Assembly (NCBI GenBank): GCA_039698035.1
Contig: JBDKSW010000003.1
Span: 1-64,000, forward strand
Direction of reading: 5' to 3'
DNA: 64,000 bases
From: JAJFUI01 sp039698035
GTDB taxonomy: Bacteria > Planctomycetota > Planctomycetia > Pirellulales > Thermoguttaceae
In this document: in pieces, positions 8,314 to 17,629 of the stretch
Position numbering within the stretch: position 1 is the first letter of the stretch
How the letters are laid out: every line of letters starts with the position of its first letter
Notes under the pieces: generated by a model
The model's input: only the letters and a program-made list of their open reading frames with translations
Told to the model about the DNA's origin: nothing
The model's database searches: none
Made by a program: the position numbers and the translations under genes

Positions 8314-9498
8314 TCACCTCGTCGTTGGCAATTCCACAGAGATGGTTGTGCCGGCGCCGGGCCGGCTCCGCACTTCGATTCGTCCTGCATGGGCCTGGAT
8401 GATTCCCAGAGCGATGCTCATTCCGAGACCTGAGCCGCCGACATGGCGTCGCGTCGTATAGAGGGGGTCGAAGACGTGGGTCAACTGCTCCTGGTCCATG
8501 CCGCACCCGTTGTCGGACACTACGGCTCTGACATAGGTATCCTCTGTCGCCGTATGAATGGTGACGATTGGCTTCTCTTGGCCGGCCTCGACGGCGTTGC
8601 GAATCAGGTTGATCAAGACCAACTCGATTTCGAGGGGGTTCATCGAGGTCAGCGGCACGTCGAGAGCGAGCTCCATGCGTAGCTGGACGCCGCGTGACTC
8701 GGCATAGGGGCGTGCCAGTTGGACGGACTGCTCGACCACGTCGTTGAGGCTGCACGCTTGGCGTTCTGTCGGCTCTTGCCGCGAATAGCGCAAGAGGGTG
8801 CGCACGATCCGACCGCAGCGGTCCATCGACGTAATGACGTTCCGGAGGCAGGCCGCGATTTGCTCGCCGGCGTCGGGGACGTCCTTCAGCGCCAAGGCCG
8901 TTTCGGCGGCAAGGAGCGCCGAGCCGGCGGGGTTGTTGATTTCGTGGGCGATACCGGCTCCCAACAGGCCGATGCAGGCCAGCCGCTCGCTGCGATGGAG
9001 GGCGTCCTCGAGTTTTTTCTCGGTGGTCACGTCCCGGAAGAAGGCGATGCGATGCGGCGGTGTCTGGGAGTCGGCGGCGACGGGTTGGCTCCGAAGTTGC
9101 AGGACTTGTCGCCCCCCCTCGGGGCTGTCGCAGGCGACCTCGGCCGAATAGAGGCCTTGCTGGCGGTGGCTCTCCATGAGGCTCTCGATGAGCGGATGCC
9201 CGACCGGGGCGAGGGCCTCACCGGTTGGGTCTGGGCCGCCAGAGCCTGGCGGGGCGCATTGCCCGTCGGTCGGCAAGGACGTCTGGGGGCCGGCAGGATC
9301 GAGCTGTAAGAAGGCCGCGTTGGCGTAGATGATCCGGGGCGGCTGGCCGTCGATGGCCGCCGTCACGGCAACTGGATCTGGATGGCAATCGAGGACACGG
9401 TAGATCAGGCTTAGCTCGGCCGTAGGCCGAACCTCGCAACCCCGATGCCCCAGAGGGCCATCGACGCGTCGATGGACGAGTGCCGCCGCTTGCCCCAC
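8314..9498 (-). CDS. PAS-containing sensor histidine kinase
   Basis: A 394-residue kinase without obvious membrane helices, so probably a cytoplasmic sensor. An N-terminal PAS-like region (about 28-160) ends in the typical FFRDVTTEKKLEDAL. The HisKA domain has the H-box GAGIAHEINNPAGS with H185. The ATPase domain has NLIRNAVEA (N-box), DNGCGMD (G1), a YTTRR segment (F-box region) and GSGLGMSIALGII (G2). It should phosphorylate the regulator encoded 4 nt downstream. The start is a GTG at 9498 with GGGAGG just upstream. The signal sensed cannot be told from the sequence. Confidence 0.88.
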   Translation of the reverse strand: MGQAAALVHRRVDGPLGHRGCEVRPTAELSLIYRVLDCHPDPVAVTAAIDGQPPRIIYANAAFLQLDPAGPQTSLPTDGQCAPPGSGGPDPTGEALAPVGHPLIESLMESHRQQGLYSAEVACDSPEGGRQVLQLRSQPVAADSQTPPHRIAFFRDVTTEKKLEDALHRSERLACIGLLGAGIAHEINNPAGSALLAAETALALKDVPDAGEQIAACLRNVITSMDRCGRIVRTLLRYSRQEPTERQACSLNDVVEQSVQLARPYAESRGVQLRMELALDVPLTSMNPLEIELVLINLIRNAVEAGQEKPIVTIHTATEDTYVRAVVSDNGCGMDQEQLTHVFDPLYTTRRHVGGSGLGMSIALGIIQAHAGRIEVRSRPGAGTTISVELPTTR

Positions 9499-9528
9499 GG
9501 CTGCCTCCCGGAAGTTGTGTTGTTTTCC

Positions 9529-9547
9529 GAGTAAGACGCACTTACTC
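9529..9547. promoter_or_regulatory. Perfect 7-bp inverted repeat upstream of the two-component genes
   Basis: GAGTAAG (9529-9535), a 5-base spacer and CTTACTC (9541-9547) lie about 30-50 bp before the kinase start. A dyad at this place could be an operator, for example for autoregulation by the LuxR-type regulator. No clear promoter hexamers were fixed around it. Confidence 0.3.
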
Positions 9548-9715
9548 CGTCAGTGTAGTCGCCGTGGTCGAAATGTCCATATCAATCGTGGGACTTTCCA
9601 CCACACGCGTCTACAGTGTACTTCGGCCGGTGGCGGGGGCCGTATTTCCCAAACCCGGGAAAAGTGCGAAAATGTCGCCAGCGGCGGCGTGTTTCATGCC
9701 ACGTCTTTGGGCTGG

Positions 9716-9734
9716 GCGGCTGCGAAAAAGCCGC
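9716..9734 (-). terminator. Hairpin after the 649-residue gene, possible terminator
   Basis: GCGGCT (9716-9721) and AGCCGC (9729-9734) form a perfect 6-bp stem with a 7-base loop, 17 nt after the stop of the minus-strand gene ending at 9752. No T-run follows on that strand. A second repeat TTTCCC/GGGAAA lies at 9645-9650 and 9657-9662. The rest of the gap 9499-9751 shows only the dyad described upstream of the kinase. Confidence 0.3.
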
Positions 9735-9751
9735 ACGGTCGACGGGCGGGC

Positions 9752-11701
9752 TCAGAGGGAGACGTGGTTTTGAATCAATCGACCCAGCTCTTGCGGCACG
9801 GCCCGTAGAAGTCGATCGAGCACGCACTCCCAGCGGTAGGCAAAGCTTCCGGCCTCGTCTCGATGGCGTTGCTTGAAGAGCGTGTCGAAGGCCCGCTTGC
9901 GTTTGCGGTACTCGAGTTGGATTTTGGAGAGTCTGGTGACGAAGGCCTCGACGTAGAGGGCGGCAAAGTCCTCGGGATTGGCCAAGAGGGGCAGTCTGCG
10001 GTTGACGACCGCGGCATATTCGGGGGCGAAGCGTTCGAGTCCGTTGCGGTAGTCGGCGAAGGTGCCCATCTGATCGACGACGACGAGATCGACGGGCAGA
10101 CCGTTGCCGTTGGTAATGATCACCTCGTCGCCATCGTCGAAAACGACCTGGCCGCGATCGTCGCAGCGGCCGACGACGATGTTTGGCGCGGCGGCCTGGC
10201 CCAACAATCGCGCCAAGCGGGAGGCGAACTGGTTGTCGGCCAGGCGTGGCGGGGGGATTTTGTCGGTGGCCATGCCGCGGACGAAGTCGCGTTCAAAATA
10301 GGGGGACCAGATGGCGGCGTTCTGCATGTCGCGGCGAGAGCCAACGTAGCGTTCGCTGATTCGCTTGGCCGTCACGCGGGGGGGCATATTCATACCGAGC
10401 TGCCGGCAGCCGAGCCGCCGGTCGAGGATGTACTCGGTGTATTCCTCGGAGAGGATGATGGCTTCGAGCAGTTTTTTGCCTGTGTCGAGGTGTTCGCGGA
10501 CGCCCCATTTCTGCATTCGAATGATTTTGACGATTTCGTCGGGGATGCCGCGTTGTTTGACCTGGGTGATGTAGACATCTCGGCGGCCGGAGGACTTGGC
10601 GCGTTGGGAGAGCGACTCGACGACGCGGCCGATATTGACATATTCGAGGTCGGCGTATTCGCGAACGAAGTTGAAGATGAAGCTGCGGCACTTTTCATCG
10701 CAGAGGCGTCGGAGACGAGGGTCGCCCGATTCCTCGGCCAACTCGAAGGCCGAGTCGAAGATCAGCTCGCCCTGTTCGATGCGGCCGCCTGGCAGCCACT
10801 CGATCTGCATGAAGTATTCGGAGCTGAGCCCTAAGAGCGACTCTTCGGAGACTGTTTTTTCGTCCTCGCCGATCAGCGCGGCGTACATTCGGTTGCGCCA
10901 ATCCAGGCGTTCGGCGTCGTCCTGACGGAACTCGGGCGGGACGGCGTCGCGGAACTTGTCGCGCAAGGCCTCATAGGTCACGCGCAGGGCGTCGCCGGTC
11001 ATGGTCGCGAAGTCGTGTGGGGCGAAATCGGCCTTGGTGAAGCCGCGGCCGGCCATGAAAAAGGCCACGTTGGGATTGCCCTGGCGATTGACGCTGGCCG
11101 AAAAGTGGCGTATTTCCGTCAGGTGCTGGCGCAGGGCGGACTCGCCCAACTCGCCGAGTTGTGCGAACCCCTCGTAGGTGAGCAGGCGTGTGCCGGTGGC
11201 CTTGCTGTAGTAATAGAGCTCGTTGCCGTGAATGGCGATCCGCGAGGCGAGGAGCATTTGCCGCATCTCGTCCGCCGTCTTTGGGAGGGGGCTGATGCGC
11301 CAACATTCGCCCCGCTGCTTGATGGCGGCGCGGACCCGTTCGTCTCGCACCAAGAGGAACTTGACGCGATGCTTTGGCACGAGTTGTTGCAGGAGTTCGT
11401 CGGCCCGAAAGCACAGGGCCATGTTTTCGGGGTCGGGACGGATGACGATGGCGTCGTCCTCGACGATGAGATCGACCGAGTTCTGCCACTCGGCGGCCTC
11501 GTCTTCGGGTCCGATGGGGCCGAGGCCGTGCTCGATGCGTTGGCGGCTGAGGGCCTCGATATACGTCATGCGCTGCGTGGCATGGATGCCTGGAACGGTC
11601 ACGACCGTGTTCGCGTAGGGGAACGCGGTGGCGATGCGGGAAATCAGCTTTCCGCTTCCGTTCTTGGCCAGCGGGTGTTCACCAATGATGCGTGGCAACA
11701 T
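9752..11701 (-). CDS. Large protein of unknown function, 649 residues
   Basis: Not recognised. A soluble protein without signal peptide or membrane helices, with codon use and composition like its neighbours. It opens MLPRIIGEHPLAKNGSGKLI. Noticeable features are an Asp/Glu-rich early region (about 65-95), a central charged helical region with many Arg/Lys (about 330-450), a conserved-looking segment NGNGLPVDLVVVDQMGTF (about 545-565) and a Lys/Arg-rich C-terminal helix (KRKRAFDTLFKQRHRDE). The GxGxPxDLVVVDQ segment could belong to a nucleotide- or sugar-phosphate-binding fold, but this is only a guess. It lies 60 nt after the M16 protease gene on the same strand and may be co-transcribed. 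Confidence 0.75.
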   Translation of the reverse strand: MLPRIIGEHPLAKNGSGKLISRIATAFPYANTVVTVPGIHATQRMTYIEALSRQRIEHGLGPIGPEDEAAEWQNSVDLIVEDDAIVIRPDPENMALCFRADELLQQLVPKHRVKFLLVRDERVRAAIKQRGECWRISPLPKTADEMRQMLLASRIAIHGNELYYYSKATGTRLLTYEGFAQLGELGESALRQHLTEIRHFSASVNRQGNPNVAFFMAGRGFTKADFAPHDFATMTGDALRVTYEALRDKFRDAVPPEFRQDDAERLDWRNRMYAALIGEDEKTVSEESLLGLSSEYFMQIEWLPGGRIEQGELIFDSAFELAEESGDPRLRRLCDEKCRSFIFNFVREYADLEYVNIGRVVESLSQRAKSSGRRDVYITQVKQRGIPDEIVKIIRMQKWGVREHLDTGKKLLEAIILSEEYTEYILDRRLGCRQLGMNMPPRVTAKRISERYVGSRRDMQNAAIWSPYFERDFVRGMATDKIPPPRLADNQFASRLARLLGQAAAPNIVVGRCDDRGQVVFDDGDEVIITNGNGLPVDLVVVDQMGTFADYRNGLERFAPEYAAVVNRRLPLLANPEDFAALYVEAFVTRLSKIQLEYRKRKRAFDTLFKQRHRDEAGSFAYRWECVLDRLLRAVPQELGRLIQNHVSL

Positions 11702-11761
11702 GCCTAGAACCGGTCCTCGATCTTCCAGTCCGCGTTGAGACGGTCCAGTGTCTGGCTGGCG

Positions 11762-14416
11762 TCAGTTTGTTTCCGGCGCACCGGTGACCAGGATGTGGTT
11801 GCCGAGGTACTTTTGTGCGGCGGCGACGACGTCTTCGAGCCGAATCGCCCGCATTCGGGCGTCAAACGACTTTCTATAATCGTAACCAAGGCCGTAAAGC
11901 TCGTCTACGGCCGCCTCTCGCGCCTGATCGGCCAGGGTCGTGTTTTCCTGGGCGTGCATGGCGAGGATCATGGCGACGGCGGTTCGGAATTCGTCCTTGG
12001 TGATTTTTCCGGCTTTGGCCCGCTCGACGTTTTTCTCGATGCGCGTGACGACCTCGTTGACCTTGGCCGGTCGCGTTTGGGCGACGATGACGAAATAGCC
12101 TGGCACGGGCCCGGTCATTTGGGCCGCATCGACGGCGTAGACCAATCCCGCGCCGCGCAACTCTTCAAACAGCCAACCGCTCGGGCTGTTGTAGCCCGAC
12201 ATGATGGCGTCGAGGAGGGTCATGGCCGCGTAGTCGTTCTTGTCGAAGATGCTGGCCGTGGGATAGCCGAACCGGACAATGCCCGTTTCTTGAGCGAGCG
12301 TCATATGACGGACGATCGTCTTGGGGATGGCATTTGGCTGGTTGAACTTGGGGGGCTGGAAATCGGGGTTGGGCTTGAGCCGGCCGAACTGCTTCTCGAC
12401 CAGGGCCAGCGCCATTTCGGGATCGATATCGCCGAAGACGGTGACGACCATGTTGTTCGGCACGAAGTAGCGTGTGTGGTACGCTTGCAGGTCTTGGACC
12501 GTGAGCGTCTTGACGGTCGACGCCTTGCCGCCTTGGACGAGATGATAGGGCGTGGTGGCGGGCAGGGTGTCGGCGAAGAGCTCGCCGATTTTCTGTTGGG
12601 GGTTGCCTGCGCGAGCGGCGATGGCGCCCAAGGCGAGTTGGCGCACCTTGGCGAACTCGGGTTCGGGGAACGTCGGCCGCAAGAAGCACTCGGCGAAGAG
12701 TTCGGCCGCGGCGGGGAACTCGTCACGAAGGGTGGTCAGGTTGCCGTGGATGGTGAAGCGGCCCGCCTCGATGCTCATCTGAGCGCCGATCGCGTCGAAA
12801 TAGTCGGCGATTTTTTGGGCGGAGCGGTCGGCCGTGCCACGGTCGAGCATGGCGGCGACCAACGCCGAGCGGCCGGCCGTTTTCTCGTCATCGGCCAAGG
12901 AGCCGGCGACGACGAAGGCTTGGAGATTCACGAGCGGCAGGTGCGAGTCGCGTTTCAAGAGCACGCGCAGCCCGTTGGCCAATCGCACGAGGCGGACGTC
13001 GCCCTCGGTTTGCTTGCCAGCGTTTTCGGCCGGCTTTGGGGCGCCGCCTGGCGGCGCGATGATGATTCGACTGAGGCGTTCGGGCACGAAGTATCGGCGT
13101 GCGACGTCGCGGATCTGCTCGGCCGTGACGCGCTGGATGCCCTCGACGTAGGTTTTGTCGAACAACGGGTCGGCCGTGGCGATGTAGTTGCGGCCCAGGC
13201 CGTCGGCGGCGCTTTGGACCGTCTGGCGAGCCAGGACCATCTCGGCCGCCTTTTGCTTCTTGGCCTTGGCCAATTCGTCGTGGGCGACCAACTCGTCGCG
13301 GAGTCGGTAGACTTCGGCCACGGCCGCGTCGACCGCTTTCCGCCACGTGGCGGGCGTGCAAACGGCAGTCACGCCGAAGAGGCCGTTGACGAAATGGGGC
13401 GTGTCGCTTGCCGCGCCGACGTACAAGACGAGCCGCTGTTGGTTGCGAAGCCGCTCGACCAGGCGCGAGCTTTCGCCTTCGCCCAGGATGTAGGCCGCCA
13501 CGTCGAGGGCGTAGAGGTCGGGGCTCGACAGCTTGACGGTGGGCCAGACGAGGGCCAGGTCGTAGGTGGCCCCGTCCATTTCGCGGACCGCCTCGCGCGG
13601 CGCGACCTGCGGAGGCTCTTTCTCGAAGGGCACGTAGGTCTGGCGGCCGCGTGGCGTGCCCTGGTACTGTTCGGCCACCTTGTCCATGACTTGCCGGGCA
13701 TCGACATCGCCAACCACGACGAACACTTGATTGTTCGGAACGTACCGCTCGCGGTAGAAGTCGATGATCGCCTGATTCGTGGTTTGCTTGAGGACATCGA
13801 GATAACCGATGACCGGGCAGCGCGCGGGATGCGTTGCGTAGACTGTCTGCTGCAAAAGCATTGCGAGGACGCGACCGCGGTTCACCTCGCCGTCGGCCAG
13901 CTCGCGGCGCACGACCTTGAGCTCTCGCTCGAACTCGGCCGGCGCGAACGCGACGTGCTGCATGGCGTCGGCGATGAGTTCGACGGCCGTCATCGTGTTT
14001 TTGGCGGGGCAGTCGATGTAGTAGATTGTCAGGTCGGTGGAGGTCGATGCGTTGGTGACGCCGCCGAACCGGCCGATGATTCGCTGGATTTCCTTTTCGG
14101 TGCGATGTTTGGTCGTCCCGCCCGCGACGACATGTTCGAGGACGTGGCTGAGACCGGCGCCGAGGTTTTTGCCTTCATAGGCGCTGCCGGTGTTTTTGAC
14201 AAAACACCGCACGGTGGCGACGGGCGCCGCGTGGTTTTCCTGGACGATGACGGTCAGGCCGTTGGAGAGCTTGGCCAGCGTGACGCCGTCGGCGAGCGGC
14301 TGAACACGGTCGTAGTGGAGCGGTTCGAGCGGTTGCTCGGCAGCCGGCACCGCATGGACGAAGCCCAAGGCGACGATTGCCGCCAGTACGAAGTGCCAAG
14401 GCACGCGGCGTTTCAT
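11762..14416 (-). CDS. Secreted M16 family zinc peptidase (two-domain)
   Basis: An 884-residue exported protein of the pitrilysin/insulinase-like family. The ATG at 14416 is supported by an excellent ribosome binding site (AAGGAGTGA) and a signal peptide (about 1-26, VHAVPAAE). The inverted zinc motif HVLEH (H91, E94, H95) lies in the first M16 half (about 40-450), with the expected glutamate-rich helix further on (KVVRRELADGEV). The second half (about 465-880) repeats the fold without HxxEH, as in other two-domain M16 proteins, where the inactive half helps to close the chamber. The likely place is the periplasm; the substrate is unknown. The frame is open to 14455 but only the chosen start has a signal peptide. 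Confidence 0.9.
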   Translation of the reverse strand: MKRRVPWHFVLAAIVALGFVHAVPAAEQPLEPLHYDRVQPLADGVTLAKLSNGLTVIVQENHAAPVATVRCFVKNTGSAYEGKNLGAGLSHVLEHVVAGGTTKHRTEKEIQRIIGRFGGVTNASTSTDLTIYYIDCPAKNTMTAVELIADAMQHVAFAPAEFERELKVVRRELADGEVNRGRVLAMLLQQTVYATHPARCPVIGYLDVLKQTTNQAIIDFYRERYVPNNQVFVVVGDVDARQVMDKVAEQYQGTPRGRQTYVPFEKEPPQVAPREAVREMDGATYDLALVWPTVKLSSPDLYALDVAAYILGEGESSRLVERLRNQQRLVLYVGAASDTPHFVNGLFGVTAVCTPATWRKAVDAAVAEVYRLRDELVAHDELAKAKKQKAAEMVLARQTVQSAADGLGRNYIATADPLFDKTYVEGIQRVTAEQIRDVARRYFVPERLSRIIIAPPGGAPKPAENAGKQTEGDVRLVRLANGLRVLLKRDSHLPLVNLQAFVVAGSLADDEKTAGRSALVAAMLDRGTADRSAQKIADYFDAIGAQMSIEAGRFTIHGNLTTLRDEFPAAAELFAECFLRPTFPEPEFAKVRQLALGAIAARAGNPQQKIGELFADTLPATTPYHLVQGGKASTVKTLTVQDLQAYHTRYFVPNNMVVTVFGDIDPEMALALVEKQFGRLKPNPDFQPPKFNQPNAIPKTIVRHMTLAQETGIVRFGYPTASIFDKNDYAAMTLLDAIMSGYNSPSGWLFEELRGAGLVYAVDAAQMTGPVPGYFVIVAQTRPAKVNEVVTRIEKNVERAKAGKITKDEFRTAVAMILAMHAQENTTLADQAREAAVDELYGLGYDYRKSFDARMRAIRLEDVVAAAQKYLGNHILVTGAPETN

Positions 14417-14547
14417 GGAATCACTCCTTATTCGGCGGTTGAACGGCCTTTGCACAGAAAAAGCCGCGAACGCCTAGTGTGCCATATTCGCCGTCTTGTG
14501 AACAGGCCTGGAGACGGCCCCCGTGCGGTGTGGCGTGGGGCGAGCGG

Positions 14548-15741
14548 CTAGCGGTCCTTGATCGCCCGTTGGAGCGACATCAGGGCGAACGCCGTGCCGT
14601 AGGCTTGGTGGTAGTCGAAGAGCGGGAAGTCCCACCAGGAGCCGTCCTTTTCCTGGACACGGAGCAGGGCGTGCGCCAGATAGTCTCGGAATCGGGGGCG
14701 GTCGGTGGGCGGCAGTTCCTCGATGCACCGCGCGGCGTAATAGTGGCCAAAGTAATAGAAATAGCCGGCCACGGCAAACCAGGATTCGTGGGGGATGGGT
14801 CGTTTGCGTCCGATGTCGAGCCAGAGGCTGCGTGCGAATAGGCGGTCCAGCCAAGTTCGCAGGACGTCGTCGGTGACGAGGCGGTCGCCCCAAATGCGCA
14901 TGGCGAAGTTGCACGCCTGGGAGCGGCCGAGGCTGCCGCCGGGCCGATCGATCGGGCTGGCCGGACGATAGGTGTGGTGGGAGCCGTAGAGATAGGAGAA
15001 GTCTGGATTGCGTTGCCGGCGGATCGACGCCATGCCGCGATCGATCAACGGTTGGGGCACCTGGCAACCGGCGTCTCGGGCCTCGCGCAGCGCGACGAGC
15101 ACGACGGCCGTCACGAAACTGATGGTCGAGCCGCTGGGCTTCTGCGTTTGAGCGTTGAAGTCATAGTAGGCCCAGCCGCCGTCCACCATTTCGTAGCGGC
15201 CGAGCATGTCGATCTGTTGCGCGATGAGCGTGCGAATCCGCTGGCGTCGATCGGCATCGTCGGGCTTGCGGGCCAACATCCGCACGAGGGACTGGATGCT
15301 GTAGGCGTGGGTCCAAACGTTATAGAAGGCGTCGGGCGTGGAACGCCGCACTTTCGGCAAGTGCTCGAAGAGCCACGGCTCGGCCCGATCCAGCGCCGCG
15401 GCCACGTCGGGCCGAGGGCCGCCGGTCTCGATGAGCGCCGTGATGGCCATGGCCGTGACGGCCGCCTTGAATCCTTGATGCGATCCGGGCACAGGGGCAT
15501 AGATTTCGTTGGGCCGACTGCTGTTCGCCGAGCCCCAGGATCCGTTGCGGTTCTGATGTTTGAGCAGGAACTCGATGCCGCGGTCCATGGCGCGGCGGAT
15601 GTCTTCGGTTTTTGGCGGCTCGATGGGTTTTGGCTTGGGCCCCATCGTGGCGACGGCCGGTGGCTGAGCGGGTTTCTCGCCCGCCAAGACGGGCAGCGTG
15701 AGCAGCAGGAGGACGAGCGGCAAGAAATATCGAGATCGCAT
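14548..15741 (-). CDS. Exported prenyltransferase/squalene-cyclase-like alpha/alpha-toroid protein
   Basis: A 397-residue protein with signal peptide (MRSRYFLPLVLLLLTLPVLA). Repeats of the kind seen in terpene cyclases and prenyltransferases are present: NGSWGSANSS, DGGWAYYDF and DGSWWDFPLFDY, set among paired helices. No DxDD catalytic motif of squalene-hopene cyclase was seen, and the protein is much shorter than those enzymes (about 630 residues), so catalysis of cyclisation is unlikely. Exported proteins with this fold are common and uncharacterised in planctomycetes. It starts 25 nt after the stop of the membrane-fusion protein gene, which suggests co-transcription. Confidence 0.75.
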   Translation of the reverse strand: MRSRYFLPLVLLLLTLPVLAGEKPAQPPAVATMGPKPKPIEPPKTEDIRRAMDRGIEFLLKHQNRNGSWGSANSSRPNEIYAPVPGSHQGFKAAVTAMAITALIETGGPRPDVAAALDRAEPWLFEHLPKVRRSTPDAFYNVWTHAYSIQSLVRMLARKPDDADRRQRIRTLIAQQIDMLGRYEMVDGGWAYYDFNAQTQKPSGSTISFVTAVVLVALREARDAGCQVPQPLIDRGMASIRRQRNPDFSYLYGSHHTYRPASPIDRPGGSLGRSQACNFAMRIWGDRLVTDDVLRTWLDRLFARSLWLDIGRKRPIPHESWFAVAGYFYYFGHYYAARCIEELPPTDRPRFRDYLAHALLRVQEKDGSWWDFPLFDYHQAYGTAFALMSLQRAIKDR

Positions 15742-15766
15742 CACGCAAAGGTCCCTCGCAAGCGAA

Positions 15767-17386
15767 TTACTTTTCGTCCTTCGGCTCGAGCACGACCTTT
15801 TCGCCCTCGGCAAGCCCCTTGACGATCTCGATCTGTTTTTCGGTCTTTCGGCCGACGGTCACCGACCGGCTCGTCGTTTTTCCGTCCTTTTCCAACACCT
15901 GGACGGACTGTTTGTGTTCGTCGAGTTCGTCCGTCACGAGCGCGCTTGGCGGCACACAAATGGCATCGGGCTTGCGATAGGGGACCAGCTTGACCTTGCA
16001 CGTCATGCCCGGCCGCAGGAGCTTGGTTCCTGAAGTCAAATCGACGCGCAGGCGACCGTCGAAGTTGCCAGGCGAGAGGGGAATATCGCCAACCGTATCG
16101 ATGGAGGCCGACAGCTCTTCGTCGGGATAGCCGGTTGGAATCACGGTGGCGGAGAGGTTTGGCCGCAGGTCGTGCAACTGATTTTCGGGGACCGTCACGC
16201 GAACGGCCATCGGGCGCGGCTCGACGAGCGTCATGACGACCTGATTGGGCGCGACGCTGCCATGCGGCCGGAGCGAGTCGGCCAGGCTGGTTGCATCGGC
16301 CGTTCGTCCGCGGGACAGCTTGCCGTAATAGATGATGCCGTCGGCTGGCGCCGCCACGGTCATCATCGTTCGATCGGCCTGAAGCCGACGGAGCCGCTCC
16401 TCGGACTGGGCGCGTTGCATTCGCAGTTTTTCGAGTTCCAATCGCTGGCGGCGCTGGGCCAGCGGCAAATCGACCTCCCGCTTGGCGGCGTCGAGCGTGA
16501 TGCGTTCCGCAGCCTCCTTCACCTCGTCGTCGCGACGGGGCAGCGAGAACTTCAGCGTGTAGTCCGACAGCAATTGCGCCATGTCGAGCGAGAACTTGGC
16601 GCGCTCGACCGTGTCGCGGGCACGTCGCAAGACGATCTCCTCGGTTTCTTCCGTGATGTCGTCGGCCTTATACATTTTCTCCAATTGCCGAAGCTCTTCC
16701 TGCTCGTACTCGGCCCCCTGCTTGGCGACTTTGACCTGGAAGCCGGCCAGTTTTTCCTCGAACGGCCTTGCCACGTCGAAGAAGAACTTCTGATCTTCCT
16801 TGGCGATTCGTGCGGCGCGGCGGCCCGCCTTGAGATCCAGGGCGACGGTCTTTTCCAACGCCTGCGACTGTTGTTCGCCCTGCTGGACGGCGACTTCCAG
16901 GATATTCAGATCGGCCCGCAAATCGGCGATTGCCTGATCGAGCTTGGGCGTTTCGAGTTTGAGCAGGACATCGCCTTTGCGAACGGTCGCGCCGTGGGAG
17001 ACGGCCGTTTCGACCACGAGGGTATTCCATTCCTCGGGGTGAAGGACGATTTCGTGGGCCGAATCGGCCTCGAAGACGCCTTCGAGCTCGACGGTGATTT
17101 TCAGCGGCTTTCGCTTGAGGGTGACGGTGGCCGGCGGTTCCTTCTCCGGCTTTTTGTCGGCCGGTTTTTCAGTTTTCTTGGCCGTGGCCTCTGGCGTCGC
17201 GGCCGGCTGGCTCGCTGGCTTTTCGGGCGTCTTTTTCGCGGCGTCTTTTTGCTTCGCGGCCGCGGTCTTCTTCTCGGCGGCCGGCTTGGCCGTCTGCTTG
17301 GCGCGAGAGTCGGCCGCGCGGAGCGTGACGGCAGCCAGGGACAACAGGGCGAGGCCCATGCCTAGGAGTCGAAAACAACGGTTCAT
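15767..17386 (-). CDS. HlyD/RND-type membrane-fusion protein with Lys/Ala-rich linker
   Basis: A 539-residue periplasmic adaptor. Parts in order: signal peptide (about 1-25), a low-complexity Lys/Ala/Pro linker (about 28-85), a first half-lipoyl segment (about 90-155), a long coiled-coil hairpin rich in Glu/Arg/Gln (about 155-345), a second half-lipoyl segment around VAAPADGIIYYGK, and beta-barrel and membrane-proximal domains ending in a typical KGLAEGEKVVLEP. Adaptors normally serve an inner-membrane pump, but none is encoded next to it; the following gene is the toroid protein 25 nt downstream. The linker is odd for the family and may span a wider periplasm or touch peptidoglycan. Confidence 0.8.
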   Translation of the reverse strand: MNRCFRLLGMGLALLSLAAVTLRAADSRAKQTAKPAAEKKTAAAKQKDAAKKTPEKPASQPAATPEATAKKTEKPADKKPEKEPPATVTLKRKPLKITVELEGVFEADSAHEIVLHPEEWNTLVVETAVSHGATVRKGDVLLKLETPKLDQAIADLRADLNILEVAVQQGEQQSQALEKTVALDLKAGRRAARIAKEDQKFFFDVARPFEEKLAGFQVKVAKQGAEYEQEELRQLEKMYKADDITEETEEIVLRRARDTVERAKFSLDMAQLLSDYTLKFSLPRRDDEVKEAAERITLDAAKREVDLPLAQRRQRLELEKLRMQRAQSEERLRRLQADRTMMTVAAPADGIIYYGKLSRGRTADATSLADSLRPHGSVAPNQVVMTLVEPRPMAVRVTVPENQLHDLRPNLSATVIPTGYPDEELSASIDTVGDIPLSPGNFDGRLRVDLTSGTKLLRPGMTCKVKLVPYRKPDAICVPPSALVTDELDEHKQSVQVLEKDGKTTSRSVTVGRKTEKQIEIVKGLAEGEKVVLEPKDEK

Positions 17387-17629
17387 CGCGATCCTCGTTG
17401 GCAGGATGACGGAAGGCAGGCGCGTGGCCGGAAAGCCACTGTAATCTGCCTATTCTGATCTGGCGCCGTCAGAGAAGCAAGCGGTGGTCATGATCGGCGG
17501 CGGCCGCTATTGGGAGGGGTGCGTTTTTATACCGGGTGGTCTACGCGACCGTCGCCCGGGCTGCGAGGAGCGCGCACGGGAGAATCGTCGCGCCAATGCG
17601 ATGCAGCGGGCCTGGGGTCCTTTCGCGGC

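Noticed and set aside
11735..14551. A 938-codon open frame on the plus strand opposite the M16 protease
   Set aside because: It mirrors the protease gene, which has a signal peptide, HxxEH and a good ribosome binding site. The plus frame has Asp/Gly/Arg-rich, non-protein-like sequence caused by high GC codon bias.
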